Positions 46,118 to 56,732 of a DNA stretch of 64,000 bases are shown here, in pieces (position 1 is the stretch's first letter; each line of letters opens with the position of its first letter). A program made the translations under genes and the position numbers. The stretch lies in NCBI GenBank assembly GCA_944474755.1, contig OX104115.1:32995080-33059079 (forward strand), in the 5' to 3' direction. The DNA is from Limnoperna fortunei. Taxonomy: Eukaryota; Mollusca; Bivalvia; Mytilida; Modiolidae. The notes beneath the pieces were generated by a model. That model was given only the letters and a program-made list of their open reading frames with translations. It was not told the DNA's origin and did not search any database.

Positions 46118-46252
46118 TTGTTTTTTTGTTTGAATGGTGTTTTAACGCCACTTTCAGCAATTTTTCAGCTATTTCATGGCGTCCAGTTTTTATTGGGGGA
46201 GGAAGCCGGAGTACCCGGAGAGAACCCCCGACCTGCGGTAGGAAAACTGGCA
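46118..46252 (-). mobile_element. V-SINE-like SINE, copy 5, 5'-truncated with 11-bp TSD
   Basis: Reverse orientation, containing only the part from GCCAGTTTTCCTACCGCAGG to the (CAAA)-rich tail. It is flanked by perfect GCCCAAGATGC at 46,107-46,117 and 46,253-46,263. The truncation point is exactly where the right TSD begins, so the tRNA-like head was never inserted. Frames on both strands are shadows. Confidence 0.88.
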
Positions 46253-46263
46253 GCCCAAGATGC

Positions 46264-47305
46264 AATCTATATATTTCGAATGCACACTTACAATTAGTAT
46301 GTATTCCGATTTTGTTGCTTGTAATAAGTCATAACGAAAACAGAACACACCTTTTTTATTATGAAGGTTTTCGTAGTCTAAGCTTAGTCCTATACTACTG
46401 AGTTTTTGCTGTGTATTTTTTATTTTTATTTTACACACATTGTCATATATGTACCTCGGTTAATGAAGCTTTATTTTTATTTTGCTGATTTGGCCGAGTA
46501 GTCTAAGGCGCTGGACATAATGCAGTCGAATGGGTGCCTCAGTGTCACAACGGTGCTATTTTGAATTCCGTGGAGGGTAAAGAAAAATTTGACAGTATTT
46601 AAATCTAATTCTAACTGTGTTGGGTTTAATTTGTAGACGTATAAATATTTGATGTTAACACTGTATTGTTGATGCTGCAGAAATCCGCTGTATAGATATA
46701 TTATATGGTTGTCACATACTTATGCGTTCGTGTATAACTTACTTACTGTGACTGTTTGACAAGTAACTTTGTCATCCTATATAATATATACAAAAATACT
46801 GAGTTAGATTACTGTCAGATTTAAACGTATTTGTTACGAAAATTTCTATCTTCACACGGTAGTGCACATGTACTATGTCTATATGTACGATTTATCTCAG
46901 TTAATGAAGCTATATTTTTATAGCGGATTGGTCGATTTGAACAAAGCCAAGTGGGTAGCGGATGGTAAAGGCAATATAGTAAAATGTTAAGTTCGATTAT
47001 AGCTTTGGGAAAATTCAAGATCAAATATTTGATTTGATGATTTGTTTACGTCATTTATTTATGTTGACACTGACTACGGCCATTCGTTGGTCTAACTAAG
47101 GCTTTAATTTTGACAAAAACACCGTCATTTGTATGGTTGCATAATCTTCAAGACTTGTAAATTATATGTTTATTATAGGAGATAAATTTTTAGAAGTGTT
47201 TAAATTTATATTCCAATTCGTCAGCATATTTTCCCTTCAATTGAATATTTTCTTGGTCGTCAAGTAAGTATTGTTTACACTATATAACTAAGCTGTTCCT
47301 TACAG
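46264..47305. repeat. Lectin intron 3, tRNA-like fragment and partial 443-bp unit
   Basis: 46,493-46,525 (TTGGCCGAGTAGTCTAAGGC, GCTGGAC) resembles the 5' half of a Leu-type tRNA or SINE head, without a B box. 46,925-47,170 is a diverged partial copy of the 443-bp unit without the hammerhead core: ACAAAGCCAAGTGGGTAGCGGA, TTGTTTACGTCATTTATTTA, GGCCATTCGTTGGTC, CACCGTCATTTGTATGGTTG. Confidence 0.55.
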
Positions 47306-47332
47306 TGGTGGACATCCAGATTGAAAACCCAA
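47306..47332 (+). CDS. Exon 4 of secreted lectin: 27-bp microexon
   Basis: TTCCTTACAG|TG at 47,305 and CCA A|GTAAGT at 47,333. With the phase-1 G from exon 3 it reads VVDIQIENP and leaves one base (A) for exon 5. This extends the end of the FTP domain as a linker. Good splice sites on both sides and consistent phase support it, but a 27-bp exon is hard to prove by eye. Confidence 0.65.
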
Positions 47333-48298
47333 GTAAGTTTTTTGCCCGAACTTTGTACTGCTACGCTCAAGTAATTTAAGTAAAACATGTGCTCTGAACT
47401 TTATAGACCACAAGAATATCAGAAACATTTCTCGTGGTCCAAAATTCAGAGAACCTCAACCTGCAGACTGGAATTCAAATTTCAAAACTATTATGGATGT
47501 TATAAAAGACTAAAAGAGAATTGATTAAGATAGAAAGGGAACAAGACCCAGAACTAGATACATTGTCTAACTGGGTAAGAACAATAATGTTTTGGAACAA
47601 GGTCGAATTAAAAATCTTAGACACTGCAATAATGATTGATTTAAATCTGTATTCAATGCTTTGAGGTGCCTCATTAAACTAGTCGCCACGACTGTATCAA
47701 TCGTGTACAGTAATACTTTTTATTTATATATTTATGTGGTCTTTTTCTTGGGGTTGATATATGTTGTGCATGAAGGTAATAACATGTAAGTTTTTCTTTA
47801 CATAGTATCGTTTTAATTAATGCATATATGCAAAATAAAGCAACACATGTAATAGGTTAACCTATAGGTTAGACAAAAACGCTCACTAAGATGGAAAGAA
47901 AAAAAGTAAAATAAACGGTTTCACTTAGTGTAACTTACTTTACAGTACATGAAGTTTAACCATATTGTTACTCTAACTTAGTGTAGTTTGAGTTGATTTA
48001 TTTTTAGCACTAGACCTGAGAATCCAGGTTCTATTTAATCATTCAATTTTGTCATCAAGAATGCGCACACGATGCCTTCGATGTTTTAATCGAAGACTAA
48101 TAAAAACTCGACAAATAATTCGGAATACACTAAGCCAAAAGCTTAACAGCTTTCCTTCACAGTTGTTCCGAATACTTTGAGATAAAAGTTTACTTTGTAC
48201 TTGAAAGTCTGAAATAAAATTCTTTATTGTTAGTGTTCACAAAAACCAAATAAAGCACTCAACTAAGAGTAAGATTAAGATTCACTTTTAAAATACAG
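47333..48298. other. Lectin intron 4, nothing recognised
   Basis: AT-rich; no repeat or gene seen. Confidence 0.4.
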
Positions 48299-48412
48299 GT
48301 TGTATGATGACTTTGTATGGAAATAGCTGTAATATCTTCTGCTCAACTAATTGCATCAATCAACATTGCTTTCCTGAAAATGGAAGCTGTATTTGGGGGT
48401 GCAAGTCTCCTG
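48299..48412 (+). CDS. Exon 5 of secreted lectin: EGF/MEGF-like cysteine-rich module
   Basis: Acceptor TACAG|GT at 48,298 and donor G|GTAAGT at 48,413; 114 bp, phase 1/1. It reads S-C-MMTLYGNS-C-NIF-C-STN-C, INQH-C-FPENGS-C-IWG-C-KSP. The spacing C-x8-C-x3-C-x3-C-x4-C-x6-C-x3-C is that of scavenger-receptor/MEGF type EGF-like repeats. The protein would be signal peptide, F-type lectin, then EGF-like module(s), a secreted or cell-surface recognition protein. Further exons should follow downstream but I could not find one with confidence. Confidence 0.8.
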
Positions 48413-50205
48413 GTAAGTAATATGAATTATTTGGTTAAGATAAAAAAAAGAATGGACTTTTAAGCATATAAAGAATTGATGCCATTAAGAGGGTGTCCAT
48501 GAAAAAACCAGGCAATAGCAGGCACATCACAACACTCAGATTTCAATGAAACTCTATATATATTCTTTACATGTCATAAAATGAAGAAAATATATATATT
48601 AAAAACAATTGTTCAATGGTTGCCATGGTTACCAAGACTTTTATATATTTGGGCTAAAAACAGATAAAAAACCCAGTTTTTTCTCTGTTTTTGCATTTTC
48701 ACTACTTTAAAACTTTTCTAAATAGGTCTTAATGATATTGATATGAGATAATATGACACTTGAAAAACCTACTCCACAGAAATATCTGGGTTTCAAGATT
48801 ATGGTCATGAGGTAGGATATTCATAAAATTGGCCCAAAACACTACAGGCCAAATTAGCAAAAATCGCCTATTTCCAAAAGCTTCTAGAATATCATTCATT
48901 TCATATACAACGAATCCATTATTAGTGAGTGATACAGTGATATATATTCTTTTGTTTAGAAAAAAAAATTACTGGGATCAGACAAAGGTCAATCACACAA
49001 CAGCAGAACAATTACCACCCGTTTGTGGAAAATCGGTAGTCAGAAAATGCTGAACTTTATCAAAACAGGAAAGTAGAAGAACAACAAACCTGAATTCATA
49101 TCCAACTATATAAATACACCTTTAAAAATTTAAAAACTGCATACCAAATGTCAAGAAGAAAGCAAATGGCACCACATCTTGCAATATTTTCAAATTGTCC
49201 AAGTCCATGGACCATAACCATACTAAATACAAGTAGTTGTTTGTGTTGTGATATAGCAAAATTAGACTTGAAACTGAACCATTTCACTAACAACAATAAA
49301 ATTAAGGCAGTGACCTCCAAAATGTTATTCTTCCATACATACACACCATTTGTGTTTGAAAAAAGTCCATTTTGCAGCAAAAGTGCCATTTTCTAACAGA
49401 ATCATGCCAAATGGCAAGATGAGCATGTTTCAATATATGTCTATAATCACTGAAAAAAATCAGAAAGATCTGTTTATAGAAGGTCTTTCAGTTTAAGATT
49501 AAAAAACTACAATGTCGATCCCTTTTATGCCATTGATAAGGTGCAGGTAATAACTCAAGTTTATTGGTAATGAGGGGCATTTGGTGAATGCAGCTATTGA
49601 GACTTCAGGAATCAGAACATGTCTTGTGTGTTTGAATTATGTTAGTTAACTTCAATATTTTCATAAATTTTACACACAATAAAGTGACAATATACATATT
49701 ATATTAGTAACAACATTTTCATAACGTGTACAAATAACATGAACAATCAAATAACATAAAAAAGTAACAACATCATAAAACAAGTAACAAACTTCTTCAG
49801 AAGTCTCATCATAGAAGTTTTTTGGTACATTTGAGCCAGAGATGGATGTAAAAATGAATCAATAATAGGTCACTCTGACTAAATCTATCACTAGATGTTT
49901 TATTAAGCTAATTATAAGTGCTTTTCCAGAAAAAGGGGAAGGGCGGCACTTTTTATTTTACACTACCATGCATAAAATATTTTAAAATTGATTTTATCTT
50001 ACCAAGCTATGTACTTTGTATCTATTAAAAAAAAATTAATGACCACTGACCCAACACATTTTTTACACTAAAGTGTCTTTCTTCACCCAAAGTATACATA
50101 ATAGCCCTAACATAGCAAGGCCTGTATGTGGAGTTTTCTGATGTTTGTACACTCTACTGAGGCTTAATACAAAATACAAACATAAAATTTGAAAATAGCA
50201 TTGGG
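48413..50205. other. No gene recognised downstream of exon 5
   Basis: AT-rich. The overlapping frames on opposite strands at 49,096-49,396 have low complexity and no domain. No phase-1 cysteine-rich exon was found. Confidence 0.35.
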
Positions 50206-50660
50206 CTCAGGGTGGCCGAGATGTCTAAGGCACTGGATTACATACTGGACTATTGATATCCTGTCAATGTCATAGTCAACCACCCTGTCAAATTTCAAAT
50301 CATTCGAATGTGTGGTTTCTGAGAGTAGCTTGACAAATTCCCATAGGCCCAGCTGCAAGCAGAAAGAAGGAGTCCAACAGGTCTTAAAATCGCTAAGGAC
50401 ATACTGTTTGTAACCACCCTGCCAAATTTCAAATCAATCCCATGTATGGCTTGTGAGAAAAGTTTGACAGAGATTTTCATATCAGTTGGTCCGAAACAGG
50501 AAGTAGGTGTCTGACAGGTCTGAAAGTCAGTTAGGGCATATGGTTTGTCAAACCGAAACCACCCTGCCAAATTTAAAATCATTTTCAAGTGCAGTTTCTG
50601 AAAGAAACGAAAATATTTATATGGATGGACACAAGTACAACTTAATGATCCCCTCCCCAT
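50206..50660 (-). repeat. tRNA-like fragment and diverged antisense copies of the 167-bp unit
   Basis: 50,209-50,245 (GGGTGGCCGAGATGTCTAAG, CACTGGATTAC) looks like a tRNA head. 50,275-50,620 on the minus strand has three diverged units matching the 32.3-kb array: TCTCACAAGCCATACATGGG-like text, 'atttgaaatttggcagggtggtt', 'actttcagacctgtcagaca' and 'cctacttcctgtttcggacc'. The 142-residue minus frame at 50,295-50,723 reads through these units and resembles the chance frames of the 167-bp array. Confidence 0.65.
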
Positions 50661-50859
50661 CCCCGGACCATAAAAAAACCGCTTCCACAGCTGTATGTTA
50701 TTATGTTTGCAGTTATCTGCCAAAGGTTGGTGATGGCCCTATATAGCTTATGGGCATAAAAAAAGGTGTAAAACCCAAACACTCGCTAACTGAAAACAAC
50801 AAGCAGATTATTGACAAATTGAATGAACAAGGTCCATCTCAGTTTCATGTCTGGCAATT

Positions 50860-51236
50860 TCATTTTTTTATATCATTCAAATCCTCATTATTTTCTTCCT
50901 GTACCGATTTACAAGTCCTGCTGTGAAGAAATCTTGAAAACAATCCCTGAATTTGTTGTGAACTTAGCCAATCATCAGGTGTAAATATTCTTTTTCCACT
51001 TTCATCTCGGACTGATCTTATTTTCTTTGAAGCCTCGGTAGACTTGTACTTTCTTCCTGTTTTTTTACCTTCTTCGAACAAGCCTTGAACAAAATCTTTT
51101 ACTGCTGGGCTAAACCTTTTGTTGGCTCTTTTCCCTTTCAATGCCCAACCTGTGTTCAGTATTGATGTTTCATCTTGTAAATAACACTTTGCTTGAACTT
51201 GGTGATTGTTTCCTTGATGCTGGTTCATTTTGAACT
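50860..51236 (-). CDS. Zinc-finger protein, last exon: conserved C-terminal domain
   Basis: The frame from EFKMNQHQ to a stop at 50,860 contains TGWALKGKRANKRFSPAVKD, FVQGLFEEGKKTGRKY, a RDESGKRIFTPDDWLS segment and QQIQGLFSRFL, then an acidic tail. In molluscan and cnidarian uncharacterised proteins I recall the same order (GWALK..., RFS..., F..GE.TG.K.., GKR.F...EFL...QI..FFSR), usually after C2H2 fingers. Function unknown; nucleic-acid binding is plausible. The reported ATG at 51,228 need not be the start. The frame opens upstream to 51,236, where an AG fits phase with the finger exon. Confidence 0.65.
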
Positions 51237-51268
51237 CTAAAGAACGTTCAAGTGATCAGTAGGATTAC

Positions 51269-51359
51269 CTTTATGATTTACTATGTTCTGATGGATGTTG
51301 TACTGTTGTAAAGACACAAATGTCAAACCACATTCACGACATGTGTTATCATCCTTTTC
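51269..51359 (-). CDS. Zinc-finger protein, C2H2 finger exon
   Basis: Acceptor TTGTTTAG|G at 51,360. It reads EKDDNT-C-RE-C-GLTFVSLQQYNI-H-QNIVN-H-K, a C2H2 finger (C-x2-C-x12-H-x5-H). If unspliced, the frame stops at 51,237-51,239. A GT at 51,268 with the AG at 51,238-51,237 would remove 32 nt and join in phase to the last exon. That is very short for an intron, so a frameshift/pseudogene is the alternative. Confidence 0.6.
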
Positions 51360-51560
51360 CTAAACAATAAAAAAAATGTTTCTTTGATTGCTACATACAT
51401 CCAAAATAGTGTACAAAATGTGATTGTAAATTGTTGTATAAGGATGAACACTGAAAAAAAATTTGGTTTGATTTTCGTCTTCCTTAAAAAGATTTGACAT
51501 ATTCTAAACAAATCATTGGCAACACAACAAGTGTTGTGGCAACAAGTAGAAACTGATTAC

Positions 51561-51640
51561 CCTTCCAGAACACCTTAGTTCACTTTCAGGTTCACAGGAG
51601 TTTACCTTGATGATTGCAGTTGTGTTTTTTATTTTCATAG
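51561..51640 (-). CDS. Zinc-finger protein, possible upstream exon
   Basis: In the phase matching the finger exon (phase 0), the minus strand reads NNDTMKIKNTTAIIKVNSCE, then PESELRCSGR, with a GTAATC donor at 51,560. The 5' border is unclear; AG candidates are at 51,606-51,607 and further upstream, with weak pyrimidine tracts. Called on frame continuity and phase only. Confidence 0.35.
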
Positions 51641-52258
51641 TGTCATTGTTTTCAGATTTTGTCTTTTTTTAATGAAATTTTAGATCTGAAGGCCTCTTCA
51701 GTATGTATGGTGTTTCTTTGGAAGTTGTAACTAGATATCAGCATATCAATCCGTAATATTACTAGTTATACTAGTATGTACCTGAGTTAGCAGTTCATGG
51801 TTAGACAAGTTTATTTTCTAACATGTCATGCATCTCCTCTGGCACGTCTTGATCTTCTATGTCAAGTGTAGTGTGCGCCTAAACTATAACGATCAATTTC
51901 AAAGAATTTATTGGCGTGTAAACCTGGCGACTCACAAGCACAATGAAAAAGAGTAAAAAAATTCCTTCAAAATAATATTGAATATGTGTAATTTGTAAAA
52001 GATTGTGACTATTTTAAACATCTACAGTCAATACTGAGGGGGATGTTAGTTTTTTAAATCCATTGTTAGAGTGATATTATAGTAAAAACATACATGAAAC
52101 TGGAATGCAGGTAACTTACAAACCTAATTACATATACAAAAACATTTTCATTACAGTTTTCCCAGCAACTACGAATCCGAGGCTCTTTTTTATATTTGGT
52201 ATGCAGCATCAGCATGGGGTCCCATAATATGTGAAAACCGCCTAGTAATTACATGTAC

Positions 52259-52348
52259 CTGTTCGCTATCCAATGCACTATGCTTCCTCTTTTTCTGTCC
52301 AATAGTTATACTCATTCCCTGTCTTGTCACTTTTGGAGTTTCTAGTAT
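52259..52348 (-). CDS. Zinc-finger protein, upstream exon (30 codons)
   Basis: GTTGATTTCAG acceptor at 52,349 and CAG|GTACAT donor at 52,258. It reads ILETPKVTRQGMSITIGQ, then KKRKHSALDSEQ, 90 bp, phase 0/0. The KKRK stretch could be a nuclear localisation signal. The next upstream exon is not seen; the satellite array starts 370 bp further on. Confidence 0.45.
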
Positions 52349-52719
52349 CTGAAATCAACAGTAAAAAATTATCAATGATAACAAATTTTAAACAATGTAA
52401 AATGTTAAAGAAAACATACCAAGCATTTTATGTATAACCACAATGTTTTTTCTAAAAAGTTTATATCATTATTATACACAGGTAATTACATTATGTCGTA
52501 ACATCATGTCCATACATGTAATTTGGTTATGCTGTAAATGCATATTTCAAGAAGTATCCTATCATCAGCAGCATTTGAGAGTTTGACTTTACATGTAAAT
52601 TTTGGATTTAATTAGATTTGGAATACATGTAAGTGTATGCAACACACCCTCCATAAATCAATGGCAGGCGAGACAAAAACAATCTTGAAAAGTCCCATGA
52701 TGGATGAAAGCGCTATGTA

Positions 52720-55335
52720 ACAACCCGTTTTGCAATAACAACCCGTTTTGCAATAAAATTTTCAAACATGTATAAATTGTTTGTTATGATGTTGTGGGTT
52801 TTCTATACACAAGTATAAATATACCGATATACTATTATAAGTATAAATCCTCTTTTTTATCATATTTTTCTTCTTCAGAAGTTTATTGCAAAACGGGTTG
52901 GAGTAGTCAACCAGTTTTGCAATAAGAACGCATTTTGCAATAACCCGTTTTGCAATAAAATTGTCAAACATGTACAAATCGTACTTTATTATGTTGGGGA
53001 TTATCTATCTACAAGTACAAATATAACGATATACTATTATAAGAATATATTATGTTTCATCATATTTTTTTCAACATAAGAAGTTTATTGCCAAACGAGT
53101 TGGAGTAGTCAACCCGTTTTGCAATAAGAACGCATTTTGCAATAACCCGTTTTGCAATAAAATTGTCAAACATGCACAAATCGTTCTTTATGATGTTGTG
53201 GATACTTTGTGGATTATCTATCCACAAGTACAAAATATAACGATATACTATTATAAGTATATATTGTCTGTTTCATCATATTTTTCAACATATGAAGTTT
53301 ATTGCCAAACGGGTTGGAGTAGTCAACCCGTTTTGCAATAAGAACGCATTTTGCAATAACCCGTTTTGCAATAAAATTGTCAAACATGTAAAAATCGTAC
53401 TTTATTATGTTGGGGATTATCTATCTACAAGTACAAATATAACGATATACTATTATAAGAATATATTATGTTTCATCATATTTTTTTCAACATAAGAAGT
53501 TTATTGCCAAACGGGTTGGAGTAGTCAACCCGTTTTGCAATAAGAACGCATTTTGCAATAACCCGTTTTGCAATAAAATTGTCAAACATGCACAAATCGT
53601 TCTTTATGATGTTGTGGATACTTTGTGGATTATCTATCCACAAGTACAAAATATAACGATATACTATTATAAGTATATATTGTCTGTTTCATCATATTTT
53701 TCAACATACGAAGTTTATTGCCAAACTGGTTGGAGTAGTCAACCCGTTTTGCAATAAGAACGCATTTTGCAATAACCCGTTTTGCAATAAAATTGTCAAA
53801 CATGTACAAATCGTTCTTTATGATGTTGTCGATACTTTGTGGATTATCTATCCACAGAAACAAATATAACGATATACTATTATAAGTATCCATCCTCTGT
53901 TTCATCATATTTTTCAACATCAGAAGTTTATTGCCAAACGGGTTGGAGTAGTCAACCCGTTTTGCAATAAGAACGCATTTTGCAATAACCCGTTTTGCAA
54001 TAAAATTGTCAAACGTGTACAAATCGTTCTTTATGATGTTGTCGATACTTTGTGGATTATCTATCCACAGAAACAAATATAACGATATACTATTATAAGT
54101 ATCCATCCTCTGTTTCATCATATTTTTCAACATCAGAAGTTTATTGCCAAACGGGTTGGAGTAGTCAACCCGTTTTGCAATAAGAACGCATTTTGCAATA
54201 ACCCGTTTTGCAATAAAATTGTCAAACATGTAAAAATCGTACTTTATTATGTTGGGGATTATCTATCTACAAGTACAAATATAACGATATACTATTATAA
54301 GAATATATTATGTTTCATCATATTTTTTTCAACATAAGAAGTTTATTGCCAAACGGGTTGGAGTAGTCAACCCGTTTTGCAATAAGAACGCATTTTGCAA
54401 TAACCCGTTTTGCAATAAAATTGTCAAACATGCACAAATCGTTCTTTATGATGTTGTGGATACTTTGTGGATTATCTATCCACAAGTACAAAATATAACG
54501 ATATGCTATTATAAGTATATATTGTCTGTTTCATCATATTTTTCAACATACGAAGTTTATTGCCAAACAGGTTGGAGTAGTCAACCCGTTTTGCAATAAG
54601 AACGCATTTTGCAATAACCCGTTTTGCAATAAAATTGTCAAACATGTACAAATCGTTCTTTATGATGTTGTCGATACTTTGTGGATTATCTATCCACAGA
54701 AACAAATATAACGATATACTATTATAAGTATCCATCCTCTGTTTCATCATATTTTTCAACATCAGAAGTTTATTGCCAAACGGGTTGGAGTAGTCAACCC
54801 GTTTTGCAATAAGAACGCATTTTGCAATAACCCGTTTTGCAATAAAATTGTCAAACGTGTACAAATCGTTCTTTATGATGTTGTCGATACTTTGTGGATT
54901 ATCTATCCACAGAAACAAATATAACGATATACTATTATAAATATCCATCTTCTGTTTCATCATATTTTTCAACATCAGAAGTTTATTGCCAAACGGGTTG
55001 GAGTAGTCAACCCGTTTTGCAATAAGAACGCATTTTGCAATAACCCGTTTTGCAATAAAATTGTCAAACATGCACAAATCGTTCTTTATGATGTTGTGGA
55101 TACTTTGTGGATTATCTATCCACAAGTACAAAATATAACGATATACTATTATAAGTATATATTGTCTGTTTCATCATATTTTTCAACTTCAGACGTTTAT
55201 TGCCAAACTGGTTGGAGTAGTCAACCCGTTTTGCAATAAGAACGCATTTTGCAATAACCCGTTTTGCAATAAAATTGTCAAACATGTACAAATCGTTCTT
55301 TATGATGTTGTCGATACAAATATAACGATATACTA
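52720..55335. repeat. 210-bp satellite array with 842-bp (four-monomer) higher-order period
   Basis: About 12 monomers. Each contains the inverted pair TTATTGCCAAACGGGTT / AACCCGTTTTGCAATAA around GGAGTAGTC, then GAACGCATTTTGCAATAA, another AACCCGTTTTGCAATAA, AAATTGTCAAACATGTA, and a region AACGATATACTATTATAAG. Monomer variants recur in order: CATGTAAAAATCGTACTTTA at 53,385 and 54,227 (842 bp apart), and the matching CATGCACAAATCG variants similarly. Because 210 is a multiple of 3, minus-strand frames of 199 and 219 residues run through several monomers; no start context, splice site or domain supports coding. Confidence 0.93.
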
Positions 55336-55800
55336 TTATAAGTATATATTTTAACTTCTTTTAAATACTCAATAGATTAGCAAAGTTGGTTATTTCAAAT
55401 AACCTAACTTGGTATTTCAGCACTTGACTGATTGTGACGTCATAATAAGATGTATTGATGACGATGGCTATGCATGAATTCTTCCGCAAACAACAAGTGA
55501 CGACACTAAAAAAATTGAATTGCAAATATTATTTGATTACTTGTAAAATTTTGTTCTTGTTACTTCATTTTTACTTTAGAATTTTAAATATAAGGTTTGT
55601 TTTCAATTGTTGGTTAAATTATTGGATATAAACGACTTTGAATCGATTTACGCTGTAACATAAACGCGGTTATTCAGCGTTCCTTATTGGCTTATCTAGG
55701 AACTATTTTGAATATAAATATATATCAGCACCTATACCATCGAACTTCTGATATATAAATGGCGACATCAAAAGTTTATTGCAAAACGGGTTTAAGTAGT
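55336..55800 (+). repeat. Repeat related to 930-1,275, ending in a satellite-like segment
   Basis: 55,370-55,640 is the second copy of the repeat at 930-1,275. 55,690-55,800 (ATATATATCAGCACCTATAC, CCATCGAACTTC, GGCGACATCAAAAGTTTATTG, CAAAACGGGTT) is the inverse of 59,225-59,310 and 59,435-59,520, and carries the TTATTGCAAAACGGGTT motif of the satellite. Confidence 0.7.
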
Positions 55801-56730
55801 CTATATATCTTTATTCCCAGTGAACCAGAATCAATCGTACAGAGATTAAACATACAGTTTTAAATAGAATAATATATACAATAAACAAAGGTACAAACAG
55901 AAATTGCGGTACAGAGAGAAAACAAACAATACACAATGTCAATATTTGTTCAGTAAAGAACAAAGCATAAAAAGACTACCCTGGAGAATCTATCTTTTTC
56001 AATACAATTCTAATAAACTTACTTAGATTTGAACAAATTATCAACATTAATGATTTGTTGACAAGTTTTAATTATACTCTACGTAATATAAATAACGTCA
56101 ACCAGCGATCGTGGTAGGTTGGTTAATGTATGAACAGTGCTATTGCCATATTTCATGAGGGTGTTTGTCCAATGATTCAATTGATCGACAAATAATGTCA
56201 CTCCCTTTGGTCATATATGCTAGTGTTAATGATATGATTTTGTCACATTTAGTAATGTAGACAATTAGACAGAGCAGCCCCGGGTCGTTGGGGGTTGTCT
56301 GGTCATAATACAGAAAACCTGGTCGCGGGCCGTGGTAGGTGGTGTGTTAAGAGAGTGCCACGTTCCTTGAACGATAAAGACCCCTTTTATTGATTTGAAA
56401 AAGAATATGCTCATTGTAGCCGCTACAAAAGGCTAAATTATTCGTCCCTACCCATACTCCATTTTTTTGCAGTGGCAATTTTAACTTGCTCTTGTCCTGG
56501 ATATAGCTAAAATATTACTTGCTGGACATAAAGCAAACATCCAACCAATCGATGTAATTGTGTTAAATCTCATCTCAAAATAGTAACATGTCTTTGTTTA
56601 TCTGAGACTGCAGGTGCAGAACCAGACATTGTGGCTCTGTGACCGTAACATCGCACGACCTCGCTGCAAGTGATGGAAACTGCGTCGTATTTTTTTTATA
56701 AGCAGCGCAGCTTCCAACCCTTTCCATCCT
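55801..56730. other. No gene recognised
   Basis: Unassigned. G/C-richer patch at 56,275-56,360 (CCCCGGGTCGTTGGGGG) with no open frame of interest. 56,600-56,680 was examined as an exon but lacks an open frame with splice sites. Confidence 0.35.
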
Positions 56731-56732
56731 TA

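Noticed and set aside
49096..49396. Overlapping frames of 97 (minus) and 82 (plus) residues
   Set aside because: Opposite-strand overlap, low-complexity hydrophobic translation, nothing recognisable.
50295..50723. 142-residue minus-strand frame
   Set aside because: It reads through diverged copies of the 167-bp repeat unit (FQTCQTPTSCFG mirrors the array's chance frame).
53630..55131. Two long minus-strand frames (199 and 219 residues) with repeated NFIAKRVIAKCV segments
   Set aside because: They translate the 210-bp satellite, whose period is a multiple of three. Neighbouring monomers with indels break the frame, and there is no domain, splice or start context.
52720..55335. A CRISPR-like repeat/spacer array
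   Set aside because: Repeats and the sequence between them are both conserved across units (satellite), and the DNA is eukaryotic.
56590..56690. Possible cysteine-containing exon after TGAGACTGCAG
   Set aside because: No frame with consistent phase-1 splice sites; the Cys-containing frame lacks the EGF spacing seen at 48.3 kb.
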